Shown here in pieces: positions 16,660-23,167 of a DNA stretch of 64,000 nucleotides. Every line of letters begins with the position of its first letter. Positions within the stretch are counted from its first letter, which is position 1. The translations under genes and the position numbers were made by a program. The stretch spans positions 1 through 64,000 of the forward strand of contig NZ_VLIY01000011.1 in assembly GCF_007489285.1 (NCBI RefSeq). Reading direction: 5' to 3'. Source of the DNA: Skermania sp. ID1734 (GTDB lineage Bacteria > Actinomycetota > Actinomycetes > Mycobacteriales > Mycobacteriaceae). The notes beneath the pieces are model-generated. The model searched no databases and was not told where the DNA came from. It saw only the letters and a program-made list of their open reading frames with translations.

Positions 16660-18054
16660 GTGATAACCCAGCTGTCCACTCGCAGTGGCGATACCGATAA
16701 GCAGAATCGGCACGCGAACTCCACCCTGATCGCGGCGTTGCTCGGTTTCTTCACCATCACGTTGGACGCGGTTGTGGTGAACGTGACCCTGCCGACCATT
16801 CGCCACGATCTCGGCGGTGGGGTGGCCGGCCTGCAGTGGGTGGTCGACGGGTACACCCTGATGTTCGCCGCCCTGCTGCTGACCGCCGGTTCGCTGTCGG
16901 ACCGGGTCGGCGCCAAGCGGGCTTTCGGCGGCGGCATGGTGTTGTTCGTGTTCGCTTCCGTGGCATGCGGTTTGGCCCCGACACTGGGCCTTCTGGTGGC
17001 GGCCCGGTTCGTGCAGGGCATGGCGGCGGCCGCCATGATGCCGGCATCGATGGCACTGATCCGGCAGGCCTACGACGATCCGCGGGCGCGTGCTCGCGCC
17101 GTCGGCATCTGGGCAATGGGCGGTGCCGTGGCGTCGTCTTCCGGTCCGGTCCTGGGCGGGGTGCTCACCCTGATCGACTGGCGACTGATCTTCTTCATCA
17201 ACGTCCCCGTCGGCGTGCTCGCTTGTGTGCTGCTGACCCGCACCGATGCCTCGGCTACCCTGCGTGTCCCGTTCGATCCGATCGGTCAGCTCACCGGCGT
17301 GCTGGCGATGGGCGGATTGACCTACGGTGCCATCGAGGCTGGCTCCCGCGGGTTCACCGATTCGGCGGTGATCGCCGCTTTCGTCGTGGCCGTGGTGTCG
17401 ATGATCGCGTTCATCCGCTCCCAGCACCTGGTGGCGCATCCGATGCTGCCGTTGGAGATGTTCCGCTCTCGAACCGTCACGATCGTCACCGCGACCGGTT
17501 TCGCGTTCATGGTGGGCTACTTCGGTCTGCCGTTCGTGGTGAGCCTGTTCCTGCAGCAACACCGCGGGCTGGACGCCCTGCACACCGGCGTCGTGTTCCT
17601 GCCGATGATGCTTGTCGGCCTGCTGCTCACACCGTTCTCCGCCCGGATCTCCGAGCACTTCGGTCGCCGCACCGTGATAGCGACTGGCCTGACCCTGATG
17701 ACCGCAGGGCTGGCCGCGGTGGGACTGCTGCCCGCGACCGCACCCCTGTGGCTGGTTTCCGCCCTCATGGTGCTAGTCGGGCTGGGCGGCCCGACGGTCT
17801 CTCCGCCGGCCACCGCGGTGCTGCTCGACACTGTCCCGCACCACCAGGCCGGTGTCGCATCGGGTGTGTTCAACACCAGTCGTCAGATTGGCGGAGCACT
17901 TGCGATCGCGGTGTTCGGCGGTCTGCTCACCAACCCCGACACGTTCGTCCGCGGAGTACACGCGAGCCTGCTGATCGCCGCCGCCGTCACCGCCCTGACC
18001 GCATCGCTCACCCTGTCGCTGCCCCGCACCACCCAACAGCATGAGGAGCCCTAA
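16660..18054 (+). CDS. MFS transporter, EmrB/QacA (DHA2) family
   Basis: About 464 residues, 14 predicted helices. TLDAVVVNVTLPTIRHDL matches DHA2 motif D1 and GSLSDRVGAKRAF is motif A. Probable proton-driven export of a small molecule. The GTG at 16660 is the first start that gives a sensible cytosolic N-terminus; the open frame upstream overlaps the divergent regulator and is not counted. It heads a run of genes (CMD-like, cupin, aldo-keto reductase) likely transcribed together, so a small organic electrophile or phenol could be the common substrate. Confidence 0.85.
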   Translation: MITQLSTRSGDTDKQNRHANSTLIAALLGFFTITLDAVVVNVTLPTIRHDLGGGVAGLQWVVDGYTLMFAALLLTAGSLSDRVGAKRAFGGGMVLFVFASVACGLAPTLGLLVAARFVQGMAAAAMMPASMALIRQAYDDPRARARAVGIWAMGGAVASSSGPVLGGVLTLIDWRLIFFINVPVGVLACVLLTRTDASATLRVPFDPIGQLTGVLAMGGLTYGAIEAGSRGFTDSAVIAAFVVAVVSMIAFIRSQHLVAHPMLPLEMFRSRTVTIVTATGFAFMVGYFGLPFVVSLFLQQHRGLDALHTGVVFLPMMLVGLLLTPFSARISEHFGRRTVIATGLTLMTAGLAAVGLLPATAPLWLVSALMVLVGLGGPTVSPPATAVLLDTVPHHQAGVASGVFNTSRQIGGALAIAVFGGLLTNPDTFVRGVHASLLIAAAVTALTASLTLSLPRTTQQHEEP

Positions 18055-18087
18055 ATGGCCGACCCGACCCCGAAGAGAGGAAATTAA
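18055..18087 (+). other. 10-codon mini-ORF coupled to the MFS stop
   Basis: ATG at 18055 directly follows the MFS stop (TAA then ATG). It is preceded by GAGGAG at a good distance and ends in TAA 2 bp before the next gene's ATG. It would encode MADPTPKRGN. It may be a translational relay between the two genes, or the stub of a gene lost by deletion. The Shine-Dalgarno of the next gene (GAGAGGAA) lies inside it. Confidence 0.4.
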
Positions 18088-18089
18088 CG

Positions 18090-18422
18090 ATGACCGACGA
18101 GCAGAACACCGGTTGGACCGGCGGCCAGCGCGCCTTCGGCGACTTCGCACCGGGCATGGTGCACTACACCGACCGCGTGCTCTTCGACGAGGTGTGGCAA
18201 CGGCCCGACCTGTCCAAACGGGACCGCAGCCTGATCACCGTCGCAGCGCTGACCGCGATGGGCAAGATGGACCAGCTGCAATTTCATCTCGGTTTCGCCC
18301 GGCAGAACGGGGTCACCGACGACGAGCTGAAGGAATCACTCCTGCACCTCGCCTTCTATTCCGGCTGGCCCAACGGCATGGGCGCCACCGCGGTGCTCGA
18401 GAACGTCATCGAGGAGGACTGA
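18090..18422 (+). CDS. Carboxymuconolactone decarboxylase (CMD)-like protein
   Basis: 110 residues matching the CMD/AhpD-like fold: LSKRDRSLITVAALTAMGKMDQLQFHLGFARQNGVTDDEL then LLHLAFYSGWPNGM. The AhpD-type CxxC is absent, so this is the CMD-type branch rather than a peroxidase helper. In many actinobacteria such genes sit with cupins and aldo-keto reductases, as here. Its substrate is unknown. GAGAGGAA 6-7 nt before the ATG supports the start. Confidence 0.85.
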   Translation: MTDEQNTGWTGGQRAFGDFAPGMVHYTDRVLFDEVWQRPDLSKRDRSLITVAALTAMGKMDQLQFHLGFARQNGVTDDELKESLLHLAFYSGWPNGMGATAVLENVIEED

Positions 18423-18424
18423 GC

Positions 18425-18466
18425 ATGCACACCAGAACACTCGGCCAGGGCTGGAGGTTTCCGTGA
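18425..18466 (+). pseudogene. Stub of an aldo-keto reductase gene (13 codons)
   Basis: ATG CAC ACC AGA ACA CTC GGC CAG GGC ... encodes MHTRTLGQGWRFP and stops in TGA, overlapping the cupin GTG start as GTGA. MHTRTLGQGL-like sequence is the usual beginning of one class of aldo/keto reductases, and CMD - aldo-keto reductase - cupin is a common gene order. GAGGA lies 6 nt upstream. I infer that most of an aldo-keto reductase gene was deleted, leaving its first codons fused to the cupin leader. It could also now act as a coupling leader for the cupin. Confidence 0.45.
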
Positions 18467-18897
18467 CAGACAACGATTTCGACCAGATCTTCCCGCTCGG
18501 GGAGCCCAACGACGCATACGCGCAGTACTTCATCGGGCGCAGCTACCTCGCTCCGCTCGCGTCCGGGAGCGTCCCGGTCAGCAATGTGTCCTTCGAGCCT
18601 GGCTGCCGCAACAACTGGCACATCCATCACGGCTCCGGCGGCGGCGGCGACCAGATCCTGCTGTGCACCGCAGGATCCGGCTGGTACCAGGCCGAGGGCG
18701 AGGAACCGGTCAGCATGAAGCCGGGAACGGTGATTCGCGTTCCGGCCGGAACGAAGCACTGGCACGGGGCAAAAGCCGACTCGTGGTTCTCCCACGTCGC
18801 CTTCATCACTCCGGGCGAAGACGTCCGCAACGAATGGCTCGAGCCCGTCACCGACGACGTGTACGGCCAGCTACCGAAGAACGGAGAGAACCTATGA
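18463..18897 (+). CDS. Cupin-domain protein
   Basis: 144 residues forming one cupin barrel. Motif 1 has HIHHGSGGGGDQILLCTAGSG with the two metal-binding His and a downstream Gln/Glu; motif 2 has KPGTVIRVPAGTKHWHGA with the last His. Such small cupins bind a metal and may be dioxygenases, isomerases or carboxymuconolactone-type helper proteins. A GTG start is supported by GGAGG 6 nt upstream. Its stop overlaps the next gene's ATG by 4 bp (ATGA). Confidence 0.88.
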   Translation: MTDNDFDQIFPLGEPNDAYAQYFIGRSYLAPLASGSVPVSNVSFEPGCRNNWHIHHGSGGGGDQILLCTAGSGWYQAEGEEPVSMKPGTVIRVPAGTKHWHGAKADSWFSHVAFITPGEDVRNEWLEPVTDDVYGQLPKNGENL

Positions 18898-19751
18898 CGA
18901 TCCTGATCGAGACCTACACCCTGGCCAATGGTGTCGAGATCCCCAAGCTGGGGCTCGGCACCTGGTTCATCGATGATGACAACGCCGCGCAGGCAGTCCG
19001 TGACGCCGTGGAGATTGGCTACCGCAACATCGACACCGCCCAGGCCTACGGCAACGAACGCAGCGTCGGCGAGGGCGTGCGCACCGCGGCCGTGCCTCGC
19101 GACGAGCTGTTCGTCTCCACGAAGCTTGCCGCCGAAATCAAGGACTACGACAGCGCTGTCGCCGCGATCGACGGGTCACTGCAAAAGCTCGGGCTCGATT
19201 ACGTCGACCTGATGCTCATCCACAGTCCACAGCCTTGGAACGACTTCCGCGGCGGCGACTACGCCGACGGCAACCGGCAGGCCTGGCGCGCCCTCGAGGA
19301 CGCCTACAACGCCGGCAAGCTGCGGTCGATCGGGGTATCGAACTTCGAAGAAGCGGACCTGGAGAACATCCTGTCGAGTGGCACCGTAGCGCCCCACGTG
19401 AACCAATTGCTCGTGCATGCGGGAAATACCCCGGCTGACCTGTTGGCCTACTGCGAGGGCAGGAACATTCTCGTCGAGGCGTATTCGCCGATCGCGCACG
19501 GGGAGATCCTCGAGAATGCAGACGTCGTGGCGATGTCCAAGAAGTACGGCGTGAGCGTGCCGCAGTTATGCATCCGCTACACGCTGCAGCTGGGCACCGT
19601 GTCCTTGCCCAAGACCGCCAACCCCGAGCACATGCGTTCCAACGCCGAGGTCGACTTCGTCATCTCGGATGCGGATATGGACGCACTGCGGAACCTGCAT
19701 GCCCGGGACTATGGCGACTCCAGCGTGTTCCCTGTCTACAGCGGCAAGTAG
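18894..19751 (+). CDS. Aldo-keto reductase
   Basis: 285 residues. The catalytic tetrad of the family is complete: D and Y in IDTAQAYGNE, K in VSTKLA, H in LIHSP. SVPQLCIRYTLQLG and LPKTANPEHM form the NADPH-binding end. It reduces carbonyl compounds with NADPH. It is translationally coupled to the cupin gene (ATGA), so it belongs to the operon starting at 16660. The operon ends here, 32 bp before a sequence related to the ssrA 3' flank. Confidence 0.9.
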   Translation: MTILIETYTLANGVEIPKLGLGTWFIDDDNAAQAVRDAVEIGYRNIDTAQAYGNERSVGEGVRTAAVPRDELFVSTKLAAEIKDYDSAVAAIDGSLQKLGLDYVDLMLIHSPQPWNDFRGGDYADGNRQAWRALEDAYNAGKLRSIGVSNFEEADLENILSSGTVAPHVNQLLVHAGNTPADLLAYCEGRNILVEAYSPIAHGEILENADVVAMSKKYGVSVPQLCIRYTLQLGTVSLPKTANPEHMRSNAEVDFVISDADMDALRNLHARDYGDSSVFPVYSGK

Positions 19752-19783
19752 CAACCCGCTCTGGACCGCAACTGTCCACATAC

Positions 19784-19892
19784 CAGAAACCTCCTTGCCG
19801 ACTTATCCGCGAGTGCCACGCCACCGGTGACACTTTCGCGCATCGAAAAGGGGTCTCAGATATGAGGTTATTTGAATCTCGGCAGTGGAGCT
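19784..19892 (-). repeat. Degenerate copy of the ssrA 3' flank (left boundary of island)
   Basis: Two blocks match 22556-22665 with nearly equal spacing: cagaaacctccttgccgac (19784-19802), and ggggtctcagatatgagg followed by agtggagct (about 19850-19892). The last block corresponds to the 3' terminal bases of tmRNA. The middle has diverged. I read this as a decayed att copy left by integration at ssrA. The stretch between the upstream aldo-keto reductase gene and tcmP (19752-20062, 311 bp) contains nothing else that I recognise. Confidence 0.6.
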
Positions 19893-20062
19893 AACTGTCG
19901 TATTCACGACCGTCTCTAAACCTACCGGGCACCCTGAATGAACTGCGCCCCGCTAGCCGGTGGGAATTGACGGCCGCGGCGGCGCGCCTACGCACGGCGG
20001 GCAGCAAACCGTGCCTACGCTTCGGACAAGGCCCACAAGGCGCGGGATCGGGAGGCGAAGCG

Positions 20063-21052
20063 GTGAGTGGTCGGGGGTGGGGACCTTGGTCCCGAATCAA
20101 GCTGGAAGCGCTGTCGGACTATCTGAACGCGTTCACGCGGGCATCGAAGACGGCGAGATACACGCTCTACCTCGACCTGTTCGCCGGCGCCCCCGACAAC
20201 TTCGAGCGCGGCACCGGCAACGTCATCCTCGGCTCCGGCCACCGGGCACTATCGACTGATCCTCCTTTCGATCGAGTCGTGCTTTGCGAACTCCAGCAGC
20301 GCACCGCAGACACCTTGCGCAAGAAGCTGGAGGCCGCGCACCCAAATCGGTATCTCGTGGTCCTGCCCGGCGACTGCAACGTCGAGATCCCGAAGTACCT
20401 CAACGCCTACGACCTCAGCTGGCGACGCGGTGCGGCTGTGTTTGCGATGGTCGATCAGTACAGCGCCGAAATCACCTGGGACACACTCAGTTACCTCGCA
20501 AGTTGGCGGCAGAACCGGCGCGGATTCAAGGTGGAGCTGTGGCTCTACTTCGGCCACGCGCTACTGCCCCGGGGTCTCCAGTTCACCGGCGACGAACCCG
20601 ATCCTAGGTACGCGCAGCGCGTGGACCGGATGTTCGGCACGCCCCAGTGGCGTGAGCTGTGGCGGGCACGCCGGGATCGCTTGCTCAACGCCGAACAGTT
20701 CCGCAACGAACTGGTAAACCTCATGCGGTGGCGGCTAGAGAAGGAGCTGGGCTACGCGACCACGATCCCGCTCGAGTTCACGAACACGAACGGCCACCCG
20801 ATTTACACGGTGATCTTCGCATCGGCGAACGCGACCGGTAACAAGATCATGGAGTCAGTGTTCGCCAAGCACGGCGTAGCACTTGAGAAGATGCGCACTA
20901 CCAGGAAAGTCGAACGACGGGTCGCGAAAGATAGGGACGAGGGCCTGTTCGGTACAGAAGAGCTCGTCGAGCTGGCGACCAAGGCACCCGTCCGCGAACC
21001 GCTGGCACCACCGGTCGAACCGATGCGGTACGAGCCGGACGATCATGCCTAG
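20063..21052 (+). CDS. tcmP: Three-Cys-motif partner protein (TcmP family)
   Basis: 329 residues. The N-terminal YTLYLDLFAGAPDNFERGTGNVILGSG, with an acidic/glycine-rich loop reminiscent of SAM-dependent methyltransferases, and the later LWLYFGHALLPRG match the TcmP family. The family is named after its frequent neighbours, the three-cysteine DUF5131/Gp37-Gp68 proteins; its biochemical role is not established. The GTG at 20063 has GGAGG 8 nt upstream; earlier ATGs in frame lack a Shine-Dalgarno. It converges on, and overlaps by 4 bp, exactly such a partner gene. Both lie in the ssrA-linked island. Confidence 0.85.
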   Translation: MSGRGWGPWSRIKLEALSDYLNAFTRASKTARYTLYLDLFAGAPDNFERGTGNVILGSGHRALSTDPPFDRVVLCELQQRTADTLRKKLEAAHPNRYLVVLPGDCNVEIPKYLNAYDLSWRRGAAVFAMVDQYSAEITWDTLSYLASWRQNRRGFKVELWLYFGHALLPRGLQFTGDEPDPRYAQRVDRMFGTPQWRELWRARRDRLLNAEQFRNELVNLMRWRLEKELGYATTIPLEFTNTNGHPIYTVIFASANATGNKIMESVFAKHGVALEKMRTTRKVERRVAKDRDEGLFGTEELVELATKAPVREPLAPPVEPMRYEPDDHA

Positions 21053-21795
21053 CCGGTTGCGGCTGTGGGCATCTCGTTCCAGAGCTGACCGTCGAGTTCT
21101 CGACCGAGCGCCTTCGGGGTACGGCCACCCCACTGCTTGAAGAAGAACGGCACACCTTCTTTACGGCAGGCGTCGCGAATCCCGCGCGCCCAGGACAGCT
21201 CCATCGGCCGGTACCGGGGACCGGACTCACCGCCGGCGATTACCCAGCCGATGCCCGAGAGGTCGATCCCGTCCAACGGACCCAGTAGCGGCTCGCAGGA
21301 CAAGAATCGGACCGCGGCGGGCACCTCCCGAATGTGGTCAACGCGGCTCAGGACGTCGGAGCTCTCCACCGAGACACCCATCCACACGTTCGGCGGCCAG
21401 TCGAGTTTCTCCGCGACGCGGCGCAACCTCAAACTGCGCTTGGTTAACACCTGATACGTGTGCTGCGGGGTGTCGCGGCAGACGTCAAACACGTCGCGGA
21501 TGAAGTTGAGCGGCACACGGGCGTGGAAGAGGTCGCTCATCGAGTTCACGAACACCACCCGGGAATTCTTCCAGCGCAGGGGTTCGCCGAGCGCCAGCGG
21601 GTGCACAGTCACACCGAACCCCGGTCCGGAGGTACGAGGGTCTCCGTCGATCTGGTACTTCACCGAGCCCATTGCCTTGAGCCGCTTGGCCAGCGTCATC
21701 GCGTAGCAGTGATCGCAGCCGGCGGAGACTCGATCGCAGCCTGTCACAGGGTTCCAGGTCGCCTCTGTCCACTCGATAGCCGATCTGTCCGCCAT
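21049..21795 (-). CDS. Phage Gp37/Gp68-family (DUF5131) three-cysteine protein, radical-SAM-like
   Basis: 248 residues opening MADRSAIEWTEATWNPVTGC. Cysteines at 20, 27 and 30 (CDRVSAGCDHCYA) form the three-Cys motif that gives the family its link to radical-SAM-like iron-sulfur enzymes. KSRVVFVNSMSDLFH and VWMGVSVES are also typical of the family. GEESGP-like GGESGPRYRPM lies near the C-terminus. It is common on phages and islands; its substrate is unknown. GAGGAGAG precedes the ATG. The gene is convergent with tcmP; a tail-to-tail rather than operonic arrangement is notable. Confidence 0.85.
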   Translation of the reverse strand: MADRSAIEWTEATWNPVTGCDRVSAGCDHCYAMTLAKRLKAMGSVKYQIDGDPRTSGPGFGVTVHPLALGEPLRWKNSRVVFVNSMSDLFHARVPLNFIRDVFDVCRDTPQHTYQVLTKRSLRLRRVAEKLDWPPNVWMGVSVESSDVLSRVDHIREVPAAVRFLSCEPLLGPLDGIDLSGIGWVIAGGESGPRYRPMELSWARGIRDACRKEGVPFFFKQWGGRTPKALGRELDGQLWNEMPTAATG

Positions 21796-22192
21796 CGGGC
21801 TCTCCTCACCTGCGGGTTTCCTACTGTCGCAGTCACTCTATGGTTACCCACCGACATGCTCTCTGATGCAGTTGAGACCGGTGTGTCGAAAGTGACCAAT
21901 GCGCCGGACCTCCACCAGGTGGCGGGTTCTCCTGCCTGAACCGCTGGAATTGAACTGCATCACATTGTCGAAATGGTCTTGGTCTGCCTGCGAACGGCGC
22001 AACCTGCGCTCACCGGATTCCCTCTCACGGACTCGGTGCACATAGCCTCCCCGAGCCTCTTCAATATGGCTGGGCCGGAAGCCGCGAGACCGATAGCGCC
22101 GGACAATGCCGAACATTGTTCACAGCTCCGCCGCAGACATTAGCGTCGTCCTTCATCTCGCGAGGTCACTCCTCTCGCCGTCCCCGCCGGAT
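21796..22192 (-). other. Intergenic segment of the ssrA island, no supported gene
   Basis: About 400 bp between the DUF5131 gene and the integrase fossil. Short open frames exist on both strands (for example 21844-22116 minus), but they are Arg-rich and show no recognisable motif or convincing ribosome-binding site. The 5' side should hold the DUF5131 promoter. The rest is probably decayed island DNA. Confidence 0.5.
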
Positions 22193-22555
22193 TCACGTGA
22201 CGAGTTCGATTTCGGGCCCGTCCGATGCAATTCCGACCGTTGCCGCGGTGAGATCCAATTCCCCGCCGCGGCGCTAGCGTACGAACCGCAGCAGTCGGGT
22301 GAGGTAGCAGGTGTGGAAGTTCCGCAGGCTGTCGAGGTCGTAGGCGCGTTGACGCCACGCGGCCAGCAGGTAGGAGTTGAGTCAGTCGCAACCGTTCAGC
22401 GAGCCATCGTCGTCGACGATGAACGGCAGTCCGTCGGGGACATCGTGTCGGTTGAGCATTTCCACAACCGATGACCACGGGAGCGATGCCGCGCCGTCAG
22501 GAGCGCGCAGTATTTCGCCCGCACGGGCGCTTCTATGGACGACGACTATCCGCAT
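22193..22555 (-). pseudogene. Tyrosine-recombinase (integrase) N-terminal fossil
   Basis: Read from ATG 22555 on the minus strand, the frame gives a short N-terminal region ending GLPFIVDDDGSLNGCD. A TGA follows (22382-22384), then LNSYLLAAWRQRAYDLDSLR, NFHTCYLTRLLRFVR, a TAG (22274-22276), then RRGGELDLTAATVG. The segment LNSYLLAAWRQRAY...LTRLLRFV is the N-terminal SAM-like, core-binding domain typical of actinobacterial phage-type integrases. No catalytic domain (R...HxxR...Y) follows. Two in-frame stops and the missing C-terminus show that it is dead. Its position next to the ssrA att-like copy fits the integrase that once inserted the island. Confidence 0.7.
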
Positions 22556-22665
22556 ACAGAAACCTCCTCGCCGACTGTGCATCCAGTGGTATTCCACGGG
22601 TACAACACTTCTTGCTGTCGGCAAGGAGGTCTCAGATATGAAGTTGTGCGTTCAAAAGTGGAGCT
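22556..22665 (-). repeat. ssrA 3' flank, resident copy (right boundary of island)
   Basis: This is the counterpart of 19784-19892. It starts cagaaacctcctcgccgac and contains ggaggtctcagatatgaag, then aaaagtggagct, the tmRNA 3' end. Within it, cctcctcgccgac and gtcggcaaggagg (22563-22575 and 22617-22629) are nearly perfect inverted repeats about 40 nt apart. That makes a hairpin downstream of ssrA that could serve as its terminator. Confidence 0.6.
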
Positions 22666-23025
22666 GCCGGGAATCGAACCCGGGTCCTCCGCCGCGTCTC
22701 CAGGGCTTCTCCGTGTGCAGTTCGCTGTGTCTCTACTTGGATCTCCCGGTCTCGCGAACTAGCCGAGATGACGATCCCAGTCGCTGTTTGATGTTCCGCC
22801 CGCCTCCGCGACCGAGACGAACGGTGAGCCCTCTAGCTGATGCCAGTACCCGGACCGAGGGCGAACCCGGACTGACAGACACGCTCTACTGCTTAGGCAG
22901 CGAGAGCGTAGTCGCGCTGATTGGAATCGGCGCTTAATTGGTTGCAACGACGCTTACGGTGGTCTCTTGCCTGCACCGACACGCTTCCCCTAGATCAACG
23001 TACGCAGTCGAAACCGTTCAGCCCC
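22659..23025 (-). ncRNA. ssrA: tmRNA (transfer-messenger RNA)
   Basis: The 5' end GGGGCTGAACGGTTTCGACT and the 3' end GGTTCGATTCCCGGCAGCTCCA pair as the tRNA-like acceptor (GGGGCTG/CAGCTCC) with a canonical T-arm and discriminator A; CCA is not encoded. The resume codon and tag read ADSNQRDYALAA followed by TAA, preceded by alanine charged on the RNA. I recall this tag, or a one-residue variant, from mycobacteria. It frees stalled ribosomes together with SmpB, whose gene lies 2.7 kb to the right. The 3' end is the anchor of the 19.8-22.7 kb island. Confidence 0.97.
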
Positions 23026-23167
23026 GTACGCTCCGGCACCCTGCCGGACTGCTCAGTTTAACGTCGCAGCGCAGAAGTTTCATCCCGGTTTCCACCGAGT
23101 CGGCATACCGGGGATGAGGCGCGGGTACGCCTGCGAACGTAGTGGAACCGGCGGCAGGAGATGCCCG

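Noticed and set aside
15613-17658. A 681-codon open frame on the minus strand
   Set aside because: Only the part from GTG 16557 to 15613 is protein-like (HTH regulator). The upstream part is antisense to the MFS gene and Gln/His/Arg-rich.
21844-22116. A 90-codon minus-strand ORF upstream of the DUF5131 gene
   Set aside because: Arg-rich, no domain and no ribosome-binding site; probably decayed DNA.
22106-22474. A plus-strand ORF (122 codons) in the ssrA island
   Set aside because: It is antisense to the integrase fossil, which has a recognisable domain when its stops are read through.
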